DNA from: Polynucleobacter campilacus
GTDB taxonomy: Bacteria; Pseudomonadota; Gammaproteobacteria; Burkholderiales; Burkholderiaceae
Assembly (NCBI RefSeq): GCF_002206625.1
Contig: NZ_NGUP01000003.1
Location: 394,968 to 458,967 of the forward strand
Direction of reading: 5' to 3'
DNA length: 64,000 bases
Shown here: positions 11,284 through 22,627 of the stretch, one piece after another
How positions within the stretch are numbered: position 1 is the stretch's first letter
Layout of the letters: each line of letters starts with the position of its first letter
The notes under the pieces: model-generated
What the model was told of the DNA's origin: nothing
What the model saw: only the letters and a program-made list of their open reading frames with translations
Database searches by the model: none
Position numbers and translations under genes: made by a program

Positions 11284-11733
11284 TTATTCCTTATTCTCTG
11301 AGAACAATTTCAGAATTGCCTCACCATTGCTTGGAGAAAAACATTTCTTAGCTGCCTCTGCAAACGGTAACCATTGATATGCCACATGCTCTCTTGGGGA
11401 AAGCTTGACGGGGGTGTCGTCAGGAACTTGTAATGCAAACCAATGTTCAGTGTTTTTGGTAACGCCAGGCGCATAACGAAAACGCCAATCTGGATAAATT
11501 TCGTATTCAATTTGATGATGCATATTACGCAAAGCATCCATAGCTAACTGATCAACGGCAATGCCTGTTTCCTCAAATACCTCGCGGGCGGCTGCTAAGG
11601 CAAGATCCTCATTCAGTGCATCAAGACTGCCGGTCACAGATTGCCAGAAGTTATTTCTATCTGCGCGCTCTATTAATAAAACATCCCCATTCAATTTATA
11701 GATAACAACTAAAACCGAAATAGGAATTTTCAA
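11284..11733 (-). CDS. nudB: Dihydroneopterin triphosphate diphosphatase (Nudix)
   Basis: Nudix box with REVFEETGI; NFWQSVTGSLD; adjacent to aspS. Confidence 0.88.
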   Translation of the reverse strand: MKIPISVLVVIYKLNGDVLLIERADRNNFWQSVTGSLDALNEDLALAAAREVFEETGIAVDQLAMDALRNMHHQIEYEIYPDWRFRYAPGVTKNTEHWFALQVPDDTPVKLSPREHVAYQWLPFAEAAKKCFSPSNGEAILKLFSENKE

Positions 11734-11760
11734 GATGGGGATGGGTATTGCTTTGCTTGT

Positions 11761-13560
11761 TTAGGCAGCGGGAGCGGCTTGGCGTAAACGAATATGTAAT
11801 TCACGCAATTGACGCTCATCTACTGGACTAGGGGCCTGTGTCAATAGGCATTGCGCACGTTGTGTTTTAGGAAAGGCAATCACATCACGAATCGACTCAG
11901 CACCCGTCATCATCGTCACAATACGATCCAAGCCAAATGCAATACCGCCATGTGGAGGTGCGCCATACTGAAGTGCATCCAATAAGAAGCCAAACTTAGC
12001 TTGCGCTTCTTCAGGGCCGATCTTCAAAGCGCGGAATACTTGACTTTGAACTGCTTCTTGGTGAATACGTACTGAACCACCACCAATTTCGCTACCGTTG
12101 AGCACCATGTCATATGCTTTTGCCAAACACTTACCCGGATCAGTCTCCAGATACTTCATATGTTCGTCTTTAGGACTTGTAAATGGATGATGGCAAGCAA
12201 CCCAACGCGCTTCGCCTTCGTCGTAATCAAACATTGGGAAATCGACTACCCACAATGGTTTCCATCCTTCGGCAAAGAGACCATGCTCTTTACCCCAAGC
12301 AGAATGACCAATGCGTAGACGTAAATTACCAATTGCGTCATTCACCACTTTTTCTTTATCAGCGCCGAAGAAAATAATATCGCCATCTTTAGCGCCAGTA
12401 CGTTTTAAGACGCCTTCAATGGCTGCGTCATGTAAATTCTTGACGATCGGAGATTGCAAACCATTACGACCTTCAGCAACCGAGTTCACCTTGATCCAAG
12501 CCAAACCTTTGGCACCATAGATGCTCACGAACTGGGTATAGTCATCAATCTCACTACGGCTAATCTCAGCACCACCAGGGACACATAAGCCCACTACACG
12601 ACCGCCCTCTTGGTTAGCAGCGCCTGAGAAGACCTTGAAATCGACATCTTTCATCAAATCAGTCAACTCAGTGAACTCAAAGTTCACACGCAAATCTGGC
12701 TTATCCGATCCAAAGCGCGCCATACCCTCTGAATAAGGCATGGTTGGGAATGGATTAGGTAATTCAACGTTCATAGTCTTCTTGAAAATATGACGGATCA
12801 TGTTTTCAAAGAGCTCCCGAATCTCTAGTTCGCTTAAGAAAGCTGTTTCACAGTCAATCTGAGTAAATTCAGGTTGGCGATCAGCACGCAAATCTTCATC
12901 ACGAAAGCATTTAGTAATTTGGTAGTAACGATCAAAGCCAGCCACCATCAATAGTTGTTTAAATAACTGTGGAGATTGTGGCAAAGCAAAGAATTGGCCA
13001 TCATGCACGCGGGAAGGGACCAAGTAATCACGGGCACCTTCTGGCGTACTCTTGGTCAACATCGGAGTTTCGATATCAATAAAGCCAGCCTCATCTAAAT
13101 AGCGGCGACACTCCATTGCAACGTTGTAACGCAAACGCAAATTCTTTTGCATTTGTGGACGACGTAAATCTAAGACGCGATGAGTGAGGCGAGTTGTCTC
13201 AGATAAGTTCTCATCATCAATCTGAAATGGTGGGGTTACTGAGGCATTCAAGATCACAAGGCTATGACAAAGGATTTCTACTTTTCCGCTAGCTAGCTCA
13301 TTATTTTCAGTTCCGGCTGGGCGTGCGCGCACAAGACCTTTAATCTGAATACAGAACTCACTTCGTACTTGCTCAGCTAAAGCAAACATCTCAGGGCGAT
13401 CTGGGTCACATACTATCTGGACAAAACCTTCACGGTCACGCAAGTCAATAAAGATCACGCCTCCATGGTCACGGCGACGATTCACCCATCCAGCAAGAGT
13501 CACTTCTTTACCAATCAGTGAATCGGTTACCTGTCCACAGGTATGGCTTCGCATCGACAT
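11761..13560 (-). CDS. aspS: Aspartate--tRNA(Asp/Asn) ligase
   Basis: [43 protein letters not shown]; class II motifs ([29 protein letters not shown]). Confidence 0.97.
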   Translation of the reverse strand: MSMRSHTCGQVTDSLIGKEVTLAGWVNRRRDHGGVIFIDLRDREGFVQIVCDPDRPEMFALAEQVRSEFCIQIKGLVRARPAGTENNELASGKVEILCHSLVILNASVTPPFQIDDENLSETTRLTHRVLDLRRPQMQKNLRLRYNVAMECRRYLDEAGFIDIETPMLTKSTPEGARDYLVPSRVHDGQFFALPQSPQLFKQLLMVAGFDRYYQITKCFRDEDLRADRQPEFTQIDCETAFLSELEIRELFENMIRHIFKKTMNVELPNPFPTMPYSEGMARFGSDKPDLRVNFEFTELTDLMKDVDFKVFSGAANQEGGRVVGLCVPGGAEISRSEIDDYTQFVSIYGAKGLAWIKVNSVAEGRNGLQSPIVKNLHDAAIEGVLKRTGAKDGDIIFFGADKEKVVNDAIGNLRLRIGHSAWGKEHGLFAEGWKPLWVVDFPMFDYDEGEARWVACHHPFTSPKDEHMKYLETDPGKCLAKAYDMVLNGSEIGGGSVRIHQEAVQSQVFRALKIGPEEAQAKFGFLLDALQYGAPPHGGIAFGLDRIVTMMTGAESIRDVIAFPKTQRAQCLLTQAPSPVDERQLRELHIRLRQAAPAA

Positions 13561-13576
13561 AACAATTTCCTATAAA

Positions 13577-14230
13577 TCAGAGATGGCGTGGTGACTGTGA
13601 TGTAGTCAATCCACTAGAACTATTGGGAGGCACAGAGCCCATTGAAACGATGTGTTTCAAAGCTTCCTCTACGCTCATCTCCAGTTCGATCGTTTGTGCG
13701 CGCGGCACAATCATGAAAAAACCAGAGGTAGGATTTGGAGTAGTGGGCAAGAATACGTTTACATAGTCCTCACCCAATTTAGTAGTCACTTCTCTTGCAG
13801 GCACACCCGTTTGAAAAGCGATTACCCAAGAATCAGCGTGAGGGTAGCGGATCAATAAAGCCTTACTAAAGGCCTGACCACTTCCAGAAAATAAAGTAGA
13901 TGAAACCTGCTGAACACTGGAATAAATCGAACGCACAATCGGAATGCGATTAACAAACTTATCCCAAATCTTCAACCACCATTGACCGGCAAAACTAATC
14001 GCCAGTAATCCGGTAAACATAATGACTGCAATCACAATCAATATTCCAACACCCGGAAGGTCACGGAAATGCTGAAAATCTAATGCGGTCTCACTTGGAA
14101 GGACCACAATAATGGCGTGCATTACTGAGCCATATACGCTGTCGAGCAAACCTAAGCCCCACCCAATCACCCAAACGGTGATTGCTAGCGGTGCCCAAAC
14201 CAGGATGCCTGCGATAAAGTATTTTTTCAT
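13577..14230 (-). CDS. DUF502-family membrane protein
   Basis: MKKYFIAGILVWAPLAITVWVI, PIVRSIYSSVQQVSSTL, FLPTTPNPTSGFF. Confidence 0.88.
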   Translation of the reverse strand: MKKYFIAGILVWAPLAITVWVIGWGLGLLDSVYGSVMHAIIVVLPSETALDFQHFRDLPGVGILIVIAVIMFTGLLAISFAGQWWLKIWDKFVNRIPIVRSIYSSVQQVSSTLFSGSGQAFSKALLIRYPHADSWVIAFQTGVPAREVTTKLGEDYVNVFLPTTPNPTSGFFMIVPRAQTIELEMSVEEALKHIVSMGSVPPNSSSGLTTSQSPRHL

Positions 14231-14282
14231 GTGTTCTACCTAGCCCGCTATTTTAGCGGTTTAGAGCCCAAGCAAGCAAAGA

Positions 14283-15869
14283 CTAGTAAATACCTAGGCT
14301 GATAATCAAAATTCCAGCCAAAAAACCACCGGCAAAGAGCAAGGCCCCTGCCACAAGACGGTGAGTACGCCTTTCTTCGAGTAAAAGGGCTTTTAGGACC
14401 TCTAGCTCGCCATTTTGATCTTTTGTTTGATTGCCGCCTTGAGTAAGGGCATCAGCAATCAAGCGAGGCAAAGTTGGCAGAATCTTGGCCCAAGTCGGCG
14501 CCTCTTCTTTAAGGCCATCAATTAAGCCCCGCCAACCCAACTGCTTACTAATCCACTTTTCCAGAATCGGCTTTGCAGTCTGCCAAAGATCGAGATCTGG
14601 ATCCAGCTCACGGGCCAGGCCTTCGACATTCAATAAGGTCTTTGATAACAGGGACAGTTGCGGCTGGACTTCCACCTTAAAACGACGAGATGTTTGAAAT
14701 AAGCGCACTAAAACAATGCCTAAGGAAATTTCTTTTAAAGGTCGATCAAAGTAAGGCTCGCAAACCGAGCGTACTGCACCTTCTAATTCTTCCACACGGG
14801 TATCGGCAGGTACCCAACCTGATTCAACATGCAACTCTGCAACCCGACGGTAATCGCGATTAAAGAAAGCCAAGAAATTAAGTGCTAAATAATTTTTATC
14901 GGATTCGCTCAGTGCACCAACAATGCCAAAGTCTAAAGAAATAAAGCGGCCAAATGTTTCTGGCTCAAGACTAATCATGATATTCCCGGGATGCATATCT
15001 GCATGGAAAAAACCATATTCAAATACTTGAGTAAAGAATATCTCTACGCCCTCTGCTGCTAATTTTTTGAAATCTACTCCAGCAGCACGTAATTCATCAA
15101 AACGTCCAATAGATATGCCATTCATCTTTTCCATCACGATGACATTGGTATGGCATAAATCCCAATACATTTCTGGAATCATCAGCTTATCTGAGTCAAC
15201 AAAATATCTTCTTAACTGACTGGCATTTGCAGCCTCGCGCATGAGATCAAGTTCATCATGTAAATGCCTATCAAACTCAGCAACGTTCTCAGTGAGTTTT
15301 AAACGGCGACCATCAGAAGATAATTTTTCGATAACTTTTGCTAGGTCGTACATTAAAGCGATATCGCTCTCAATGATGGGAAGGATGCCTGGACGTAGTA
15401 CTTTGATCGCAACTTCACGCCCACTCCATTCTGGATGCCTCTCGGTAGCACGTAAAACTCCAAAATGTACTTGTGCAACCGAGGCGCTCGCTACAGGTGT
15501 GGCATCAAAGCTGATGAAGACTTCTTCGATCGGCTGGTCAATTGCTTTCTCAATTAAGCGCCGCGACTCTTCATTTGAAAATGGCGGAACTTGGTCCTGA
15601 AGCTTTGCTAACTCATTGGCAATGTCTTCTGGCAATAAATCTCGACGGGTTGAAAGCACTTGTCCAAATTTCACAAAGATTGGACCAAGCGCTTCTAGCG
15701 TCAAACGAATGCGCTCACCTCTTGGCAAGCTGACACCAGGCGAGGTCCAACAAATAACCGTGAGAGCGCCCCTACTGATGCCTGGCTTGAGAATGTCCCG
15801 CAAGAGGGGCAATAAGCCATAGCGCCAAGCGGTAAAGAAAATAAAACAAAGACGAGCAATTCGACGCAC
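14283..15869 (-). CDS. ubiB: Ubiquinone biosynthesis protein kinase-like UbiB (ABC1 family)
   Basis: [43 protein letters not shown]-terminal TM segments. Confidence 0.96.
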   Translation of the reverse strand: MRRIARLCFIFFTAWRYGLLPLLRDILKPGISRGALTVICWTSPGVSLPRGERIRLTLEALGPIFVKFGQVLSTRRDLLPEDIANELAKLQDQVPPFSNEESRRLIEKAIDQPIEEVFISFDATPVASASVAQVHFGVLRATERHPEWSGREVAIKVLRPGILPIIESDIALMYDLAKVIEKLSSDGRRLKLTENVAEFDRHLHDELDLMREAANASQLRRYFVDSDKLMIPEMYWDLCHTNVIVMEKMNGISIGRFDELRAAGVDFKKLAAEGVEIFFTQVFEYGFFHADMHPGNIMISLEPETFGRFISLDFGIVGALSESDKNYLALNFLAFFNRDYRRVAELHVESGWVPADTRVEELEGAVRSVCEPYFDRPLKEISLGIVLVRLFQTSRRFKVEVQPQLSLLSKTLLNVEGLARELDPDLDLWQTAKPILEKWISKQLGWRGLIDGLKEEAPTWAKILPTLPRLIADALTQGGNQTKDQNGELEVLKALLLEERRTHRLVAGALLFAGGFLAGILIISLGIY

Positions 15870-15872
15870 GAT

Positions 15873-16493
15873 TTATCTAGCCTTTTGCTCTAAGAGTTGA
15901 ATGCGCTTTTCGATTCGATCCACTGATTCGCGCAGGTCATTTAATTCGGATTTGTGGGTCATAAAGTCGCGTTTATTTAAGAGTACTTTTCTTTCTTCAC
16001 TGACATACTCAACAACATTGTCCAGCAAATCAGAGGCGGCAGAACGAGTGGCAGAGACAAATTTCTTACCTTGACTCACCGCAAAGTTTGCCGGCGCATC
16101 GCCGACTAAACGAGCTAAATCTTCTTCGTACTCCCAACGAAGCTGACCGGCTAAGCGGCCTATTAATTGAGCTAAGTCTGCATCACCAGTTAACTTAACA
16201 GCTTTAAAGGCTTGTTCACGCAAACTACCTGAACTGGCTGCTAAATCACTCAATGCTTTGCTTGAAACCTCTAAAGTCAAAGAAGGGCTATCAGCTTCTT
16301 TTAAGGCATTTAATAAACCAGCAGCAGAAATCTCAAAACCAAGATCGCCTAAGGGCAGCTGGAGCAAAATCGTTTTGCCAGCATGTTTAGCCAACTCCGC
16401 AGATGCCCACGGCTCACTCCCTAATACATGGTTGATCCCGCGGCAAGCAGCCCCAGCAGCAATGGTATGGGTAGAAGATAAATGCGTATTCAT
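15873..16493 (-). CDS. ubiJ: UbiJ-like ubiquinone biosynthesis accessory protein (SCP2 domain); start refined to MNTHLSS
   Basis: C-terminal coiled coil LRESVDRIEKRIQLLEQK; position between ubiE and ubiB. The listed start (16529) lies inside a terminator hairpin. Confidence 0.82.
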   Translation of the reverse strand: MNTHLSSTHTIAAGAACRGINHVLGSEPWASAELAKHAGKTILLQLPLGDLGFEISAAGLLNALKEADSPSLTLEVSSKALSDLAASSGSLREQAFKAVKLTGDADLAQLIGRLAGQLRWEYEEDLARLVGDAPANFAVSQGKKFVSATRSAASDLLDNVVEYVSEERKVLLNKRDFMTHKSELNDLRESVDRIEKRIQLLEQKAR

Positions 16494-16499
16494 GAGTGT

Positions 16500-16527
16500 A
16501 AAAAACCCGCACAAGTGCGGGTTTTCC
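16500..16527 (-). terminator. Rho-independent terminator after the Tim44-like gene
   Basis: Minus strand AAAACCCGCAC-TT-GTGCGGGTTTTTTAC, perfect stem plus T-run. Confidence 0.8.
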
Positions 16528-16546
16528 AATGGAAAGTACCTAGAGC

Positions 16547-17458
16547 TTAAACCAACTGCGAGATACCCGCTAGTACCCAGCCTCCTGGGCCCTCTACTGG
16601 CTTACTTAAATTCCAGATTTCGGAGAAGTCGCTTGCCGGAGCGCCTACTTGCTCCCGAATCATGCCACTGAACTGAATGCTACAGAAATAATGCGCATCC
16701 GCAGTCTCAATACCAATGAGCTGGGCATTAATCGTAACTACATCGGTTTGATTCGTGGTGTCGGTCCGACCTGCTAGATCCTGTTGAATGGTGGCGAACA
16801 TATCCGGTGTCGTAAATTCACGCAAAGCAACAAGATCGCCCTGATCCCACGCTTTTTGCAAAGTAGAGAAGTACTGCTTTGCGTTCTCCAGAAAACTCCG
16901 CTCATCAAAGCCAGGTGGTAATGTTGATTGAAATGCCGACGGCTCAGCGCTCACGCCACCAAAAGCATTTGCTGCTGGCGTAAAGACGGGCTCATGTCTA
17001 GGAGACTGCTCAATACTAGTTCTCTGTAGACCACCCGCTGGAGCATTAGCAGTGCTACCTGCACCAGAAAACGCTGGAAGCAATTTACGAATCACAAACA
17101 TGATGGCAAAGCCTGCCAACACAGCAATTAATAGTCCAGTAATCATGGAGGATGCTGCCTCTCCTAAACCGAAATGCGATAAGAGATAGCCAATACCCAA
17201 GCCAGCAGCTAAACCGCCTAAGAGGCCACCCATGCCACCAAAGCGACTAGGTGCTGGTGCCTGAGGAGCTGGAGCTGGAGCAGCTGGCTGAGCTTGCTGT
17301 GCAGGCTTTTGTGCTGGAGCAGCCTGCTTTTGCATTGGTGCGCTTGGCGCTTTTCCAACGCTCTTGCCATTACCCAAACGGGCAGCATCAACATGGCCAA
17401 CAGTTGCAAATACCAAAGTAAGACTTAGTAGAACTGCTTTGAAAAAATGCTTATTCAT
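16547..17458 (-). CDS. Tim44-like domain membrane protein
   Basis: Signal peptide, Ala/Pro/Gln-rich linker, Gly-rich TM, C-terminal Tim44-like domain (FLENAKQYFSTLQKAWDQGDLVALREFTTPDMF). Confidence 0.9.
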   Translation of the reverse strand: MNKHFFKAVLLSLTLVFATVGHVDAARLGNGKSVGKAPSAPMQKQAAPAQKPAQQAQPAAPAPAPQAPAPSRFGGMGGLLGGLAAGLGIGYLLSHFGLGEAASSMITGLLIAVLAGFAIMFVIRKLLPAFSGAGSTANAPAGGLQRTSIEQSPRHEPVFTPAANAFGGVSAEPSAFQSTLPPGFDERSFLENAKQYFSTLQKAWDQGDLVALREFTTPDMFATIQQDLAGRTDTTNQTDVVTINAQLIGIETADAHYFCSIQFSGMIREQVGAPASDFSEIWNLSKPVEGPGGWVLAGISQLV

Positions 17459-17524
17459 CTTTATGACTCCCTCTAATAACTTCTGAACTACTTTATTTAT
17501 AAGCGCTTAAAAGCTATATAACTG

Positions 17525-18268
17525 TCAGTATTTAACACCAATATGTAAGGCAACGATACCCCCAGTCATCCTGTGGGTTTCTACTTCATCAAAACCCACG
17601 CCCAGCATCATTTCTTTGAGGGTTTGCGCATCGGGGTGCATCCGGATGGATTCTGCCAAATAGCGATAGCTTTCTGAATCTTGTGCAATCTTATCGCCTA
17701 ACCAAGGTAAGACCTTGAAAGAATAGGTGTCATAAACGGGCTGCAAAAATGCATCTGGCTTGGAGAACTCCAGCACTAGAACACGGCCACCTGGCTTAAT
17801 CACGCGGCACATTTCACCAAGGGCAACTTCTTTATGGGTCATGTTGCGCAAACCAAATGCTACGGTGACAACATCAAAATGATTATTTGGAAACGGAATC
17901 TTTTCAGCATCAAACTGCACGCAAGGTAAAGCCATGCCGCGATCTAACAAGCGATCACGCCCCACACCCAACATCGACGCATTAATATCGCTTAACCAAA
18001 CTTGAGCATCAGGATTGCTACCCCAATCTGCTGCTTTGGCAAAAGCTGCTGCAAGATCGCCCGTACCTCCAGCAATATCTAAAACTTTTTGTCCTGACCG
18101 CACATTTGCACGCGCAATCGTGATTTTTTTCCAGACACGATGCAAACCAAATGACATTAAGTCATTCATCACATCATATTTGCTTGCTACGGAATGAAAT
18201 ACCTCAGCAACCTTGCCGGCTTTTTCAGCCTCATCAACGCTTTGATAACCAAAGTGAGTTTTACTCAT
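17525..18268 (-). CDS. ubiE: Demethylmenaquinone/ubiquinone C-methyltransferase; start refined to [20 protein letters not shown]
   Basis: [54 protein letters not shown]. Confidence 0.97.
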   Translation of the reverse strand: MSKTHFGYQSVDEAEKAGKVAEVFHSVASKYDVMNDLMSFGLHRVWKKITIARANVRSGQKVLDIAGGTGDLAAAFAKAADWGSNPDAQVWLSDINASMLGVGRDRLLDRGMALPCVQFDAEKIPFPNNHFDVVTVAFGLRNMTHKEVALGEMCRVIKPGGRVLVLEFSKPDAFLQPVYDTYSFKVLPWLGDKIAQDSESYRYLAESIRMHPDAQTLKEMMLGVGFDEVETHRMTGGIVALHIGVKY

Positions 18269-18654
18269 TAGTGACTTCCACAAGACTGGCCAGCTACATT
18301 CATTGGAGCATCACGATCAAGCCCTGCAGCTGCTAATTTATCCAAATGCTCTTTCCATAACTGCTCTTGATTCTCACAGAGGTACTGTAAGTAATCCCAA
18401 GAATAGAGACCTGAATCATGGCCATCAGAAAAGCTAGGCTTCAGAGCGTAATGCCCAACAGGCTCAAGATTGGCAATCAAAACATCACGCTTACCGGTTT
18501 GCAAAGTCTCCTGCCCTGGTCCATGACCCTGAACTTCTGCTGAAGGTGATAGCACTCTTAAAAACTCAAAAGGTAAACGATAGGAACTACCGTTCTCATA
18601 AGAGAGTTCAAGCACCTTGGATTGCTGATGTACTACAACATTATTAGGAATCAT
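18268..18654 (-). CDS. DUF971 (gamma-butyrobetaine hydroxylase-like N-terminal) domain protein
   Basis: [53 protein letters not shown]; upstream of ubiE. Confidence 0.9.
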   Translation of the reverse strand: MIPNNVVVHQQSKVLELSYENGSSYRLPFEFLRVLSPSAEVQGHGPGQETLQTGKRDVLIANLEPVGHYALKPSFSDGHDSGLYSWDYLQYLCENQEQLWKEHLDKLAAAGLDRDAPMNVAGQSCGSH

Positions 18655-21600
18655 TAAACGAGAACCCTTTCAATACCACCCTGATTTGCTTTAGCAACAT
18701 AATCTTGCATCCAATTTTCACCAAGTAATTTATTGGCCATCTCAACCACAATGTAATCAGCGGTAGTATCGCTATCTGAATCGAAACGGCTTAAGCCCTG
18801 CAAACAAGATGGGCAGCTTGTCAATACTTTGACATCGCCAGCAGGACTGTCCTTACGTAATTCATTCGCAGCCTTTTCCATCTCAATTTGCTTGCGAAAG
18901 CGAACCTGAGTCGAGATGTCTGGCCTTGTAACGGCCAAGGTTCCAGACTCACCACAACAACGATCATTCTTCAAAATAACTTCACCATCTTCTAGTTGAA
19001 TCAATTCGTTTACAGTTTTCAAGGGGTCCTGTAGCTTCATTGGAGAATGGCAAGGATCGTGATACATATACTTCACCCCAGTTACTCCAGAGAGCTTGAC
19101 GCCTTTTTCTGCCAAGTACTCATGAATATCAATAATGCGGCAACCTGGGAAGATCTGATCAAACTGATAGCCAGCCAACTGGTCATAGCAAGTTCCACAA
19201 GAAACTACGACGGTCTTGATATCCAAGTAATTCAAAGTATTCGCAACACGGTGAAATAACACGCGGTTATCCGTAATCATCTTGTCAGCTTTGTCAAAAT
19301 CACCATTGCCACGCTGCGGATAGCCGCAACATAAATAACCTGGCGGTAATACCGTTTGTACACCAACGTTCCACAGCATTGCTTGCGTTGCTAAACCTAC
19401 TTGTGAGAAGAGGCGTTCAGATCCACAGCCAGGGAAGTAAAACACAGTTTCGGTATCAGCAGAAGTTGTTTTTGGATCCCGAATAATTGGTACATAGTTT
19501 GCGTCTTCGATATCTAACAAAGCACGCGCCGTTTTTTTAGGCAGATTGCCTGGCATCTTCTTATTGACAAAGAAAATAACCTGCTCAGTAATGGTTGGCT
19601 TACCCACGGTTGCAGGGGGATGAGCAGTTTGCTTTTTAGCAAACTTACGCAAAACATCATTACCTAAGCGCTGTAACTTATAACCCCAACCAATCATAGC
19701 CGTACGAACCAGATTAATAGTCTCTGGACTGGTAGCATTCAAGAAAAGCATTGATGCTGCCGTACCTGGGTTAAAACGTTGCTGACCCATCTTACGCATG
19801 AGGTTGCGCATATTCATAGTCACATCGCCAAAATCGATGTTGACCGGGCAAGGGGTCAAGCATTTATGGCACACAGTACAGTGTGCCGCCACATCATCAA
19901 ACATTTCCCAATGACGAATGGAAACACCACGACGGGTTTGCTCTTCGTACAAGAAGGCTTCTATTAATAATGAAGTAGCCAAAATTTTGTCGCGTGGGCT
20001 ATACAGTAAATTAGCGCGTGGGACATGGGTTGCACAAACTGGCTTGCACTTACCGCAGCGCAAGCAATCCTTTACGCTGTCGGCAATCGCTCCGATATCA
20101 CTTTGCTGCATGATGATGGACTCATGCCCCATTAAGCCAAAACTCGGTGTATAGGCCATGCTCAAATCCGCATGCGGCATGAGCTTACCTTTGTTGAAGC
20201 GCCCTTCAGGGTCAACACGATTCTTATAGCTCCGGAAATCTTTGAGTTCCGCTTCAGTTAAATACTCCAGTTTCGTAATACCAATACCGTGCTCACCAGA
20301 AATCACGCCATCTAAAGAGCGAGCCAATTTCATAATACGATCAACTGAGTGATGTGCATCTTGCAACATCTCATAATCATCTGAGTTCACTGGAATATTC
20401 GTATGTACATTGCCATCACCAGCATGCATATGTAGAGCGATGAATACTCGTTTGCGCAAAATAGTTTTATGAATTGCTTCAAGCTTAGTAAGAATGGGTT
20501 CGAATGCGAGGCCGCCAAAAATAATGCGTAATTCCGAACGCACCTCCTCTTTCCATGAGGCACGCAAACTGTAATTTTGTAGTTGTGGGAAATAGGTATC
20601 CATCTGCGTCAGCCAATCAGCCCAGCGAGTACGCACCTTAGTAATGAGGTCTAGAGCCTGCTGAACACGATCCCCCAGTATTTCTGCAGTAGGGATCTCA
20701 TATGCTTCCTCGCTCTTACCTAATGGCAAAGCGTTTTTTTTCAAAAACGATTCAAGGCCATCAAGCACTTGTAATTTGTTCTTTAGAGACAATTCAATAT
20801 TGATGCGATCAATGCCATCGGTGTACTCGCCCATCCGCGGCAATGGAATCACAACGTCTTCATTGATCTTAAATGCGTTGGTATGGCGAGCAATAGCTGC
20901 TGTACGGGCGCGATCTAACCAAAACTTTTTACGAGCCTCTGCACTGACTGCAACAAAGCCTTCGCCAACACGCAAGTTCGCCATCCGGACTACTTCACTA
21001 GTAGCTGCAGCTACTGCTGCTTCATCATCGCCAGCAATATCGCCAATTAAAACCATCTTGGGTAAGCTGTTGCGCTTAGATTTTGTGGAATAGCCAACCG
21101 CTTTTAAATAACGATCATCTAAATGCTCTAGCCCAGCTAGAATGGGGCCGCCCTGTTTGCTTAGGCCGTCTAAGTACGCTTTAATTTCCACAATACTCGG
21201 AATAGCCTCGCGTGCCTGCCCAAAGAATTCGAGGCAAACCGTACGTATGAACGCAGGCATGCGATGCAAAATCCAAGTTGCGCTAGTAATTAATCCGTCG
21301 CAACCTTCCTTCTGAATACCAGGTAAGCCAGATAAAAATTTATCTGTTACGTCTTTACCTAAGCCTTCTTTACGGAAACGCTTGCCTTCAACTTCTAATA
21401 ATTCGGTTTTCAGAATGCGCTGGCCAGGCTCACTATTGCCATCAGACCATGTGAGTTGAAAGCGGACAGTGGCAACATCATGAATTTTGCCGAGGTTGTG
21501 CTCAAGACGCTCCACATCTAACCAATTACCTTGTGGATCAACCATGCGCCAGCTTGCAAGATTATCTAAAGCAGTTCCCCAAAGAACTGCTTTTTTTCCG

Positions 21601-22493
21601 CCAGCATTCATCGCGATATTGCCACCAATACAGCTTGCATCTGCAGAAGTAGGATCTACTGCAAATACAAGTCCGGCCCGTTCTGCAGCATCAGATACAC
21701 GACGGGTTACAACTCCTGCGCCAGTAAAAATAGTGGGCACATCATGATCAAGACCAGGCAAACGCTTACTCTTTACAACATCTATTTGCTCGAGTTTCTC
21801 AGTATTAATCACCGCAGACATCGCATATAGAGGAATAGCGCCGCCGGTATAGCCAGTGCCGCCTCCCCGAGGAATGATCGTGAGACCTAATTCAACACAG
21901 GCTCTAACTAAGCCCGGAATTTCAGACTCGTAATCAGGCTTCAGAACAACCAATGGGTACTCCACCCGCCAGTCAGTTGCATCTGTCACATGTGCAGCAC
22001 GTGATACACCATCAAAACAAATATTGTCACTAGCAGTGTGGCGTCCTAATTCCTTATTGGCACGCTTACGAATTTGCTCAACTTCTTTAAAACCGTTTTC
22101 AAAACTTTCAATCGCGCCATAAGCAGCACTTAATAAAATTTCTACTTGATCAGCTGAGTCACCACTATTCCGTTTTTTTACTTCGCCCAGACGATGCCAT
22201 AAAGCATCGATCAATTGTTTGCGTCGATCAGGGCTATCTAATAAATCATCCTGCAAGAATGGATTGCGTTGAACTACCCAAATATCACCCAAGATTTCAA
22301 ACAACATCCGTGCAGAGCGGCCAGTTCGTCGGACGCCACGCAAATCATTCAGAACGCGCCATGACTCCTCGCCCAACAAGCGAATAACAATCTCTCGATC
22401 AGAAAAGGAGGTGTAGTTATAGGGAATTTCACGAAGACGGGGGGAATCCGCCTCAGCGTCCAACAACTGGTTCAAAGCTAGTGGGGCATTCAT
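18654..22493 (-). CDS. DUF3683-type FAD-binding oxidase / Fe-S oxidoreductase fusion (D-lactate dehydrogenase / GlcD+GlcF-like)
   Basis: FAD-binding motif [15 protein letters not shown], oxidase C-terminal [14 protein letters not shown], 4Fe-4S motifs [11 protein letters not shown] and [15 protein letters not shown] domains. Confidence 0.9.
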   Translation of the reverse strand: MNAPLALNQLLDAEADSPRLREIPYNYTSFSDREIVIRLLGEESWRVLNDLRGVRRTGRSARMLFEILGDIWVVQRNPFLQDDLLDSPDRRKQLIDALWHRLGEVKKRNSGDSADQVEILLSAAYGAIESFENGFKEVEQIRKRANKELGRHTASDNICFDGVSRAAHVTDATDWRVEYPLVVLKPDYESEIPGLVRACVELGLTIIPRGGGTGYTGGAIPLYAMSAVINTEKLEQIDVVKSKRLPGLDHDVPTIFTGAGVVTRRVSDAAERAGLVFAVDPTSADASCIGGNIAMNAGGKKAVLWGTALDNLASWRMVDPQGNWLDVERLEHNLGKIHDVATVRFQLTWSDGNSEPGQRILKTELLEVEGKRFRKEGLGKDVTDKFLSGLPGIQKEGCDGLITSATWILHRMPAFIRTVCLEFFGQAREAIPSIVEIKAYLDGLSKQGGPILAGLEHLDDRYLKAVGYSTKSKRNSLPKMVLIGDIAGDDEAAVAAATSEVVRMANLRVGEGFVAVSAEARKKFWLDRARTAAIARHTNAFKINEDVVIPLPRMGEYTDGIDRINIELSLKNKLQVLDGLESFLKKNALPLGKSEEAYEIPTAEILGDRVQQALDLITKVRTRWADWLTQMDTYFPQLQNYSLRASWKEEVRSELRIIFGGLAFEPILTKLEAIHKTILRKRVFIALHMHAGDGNVHTNIPVNSDDYEMLQDAHHSVDRIMKLARSLDGVISGEHGIGITKLEYLTEAELKDFRSYKNRVDPEGRFNKGKLMPHADLSMAYTPSFGLMGHESIIMQQSDIGAIADSVKDCLRCGKCKPVCATHVPRANLLYSPRDKILATSLLIEAFLYEEQTRRGVSIRHWEMFDDVAAHCTVCHKCLTPCPVNIDFGDVTMNMRNLMRKMGQQRFNPGTAASMLFLNATSPETINLVRTAMIGWGYKLQRLGNDVLRKFAKKQTAHPPATVGKPTITEQVIFFVNKKMPGNLPKKTARALLDIEDANYVPIIRDPKTTSADTETVFYFPGCGSERLFSQVGLATQAMLWNVGVQTVLPPGYLCCGYPQRGNGDFDKADKMITDNRVLFHRVANTLNYLDIKTVVVSCGTCYDQLAGYQFDQIFPGCRIIDIHEYLAEKGVKLSGVTGVKYMYHDPCHSPMKLQDPLKTVNELIQLEDGEVILKNDRCCGESGTLAVTRPDISTQVRFRKQIEMEKAANELRKDSPAGDVKVLTSCPSCLQGLSRFDSDSDTTADYIVVEMANKLLGENWMQDYVAKANQGGIERVLV

Positions 22494-22627
22494 AGCGACA
22501 TATTTGGTAAATAAGCATTTTAATTGAGCGAACCTGATAGTGGCAGGAAAAGGTGAAAGTCGCTCCCCAAAGAGATAAAACCTTGCAAATCTAAGGGCTT
22601 AGGAGCCATCCGTGGTACGCTCATCGG

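Noticed and set aside
17230-17345. Repeat-like GCTGGAGC(T) tract
   Set aside because: It encodes the Ala/Pro/Gln-rich linker of the Tim44-like protein; low-complexity coding, not a DNA repeat element.
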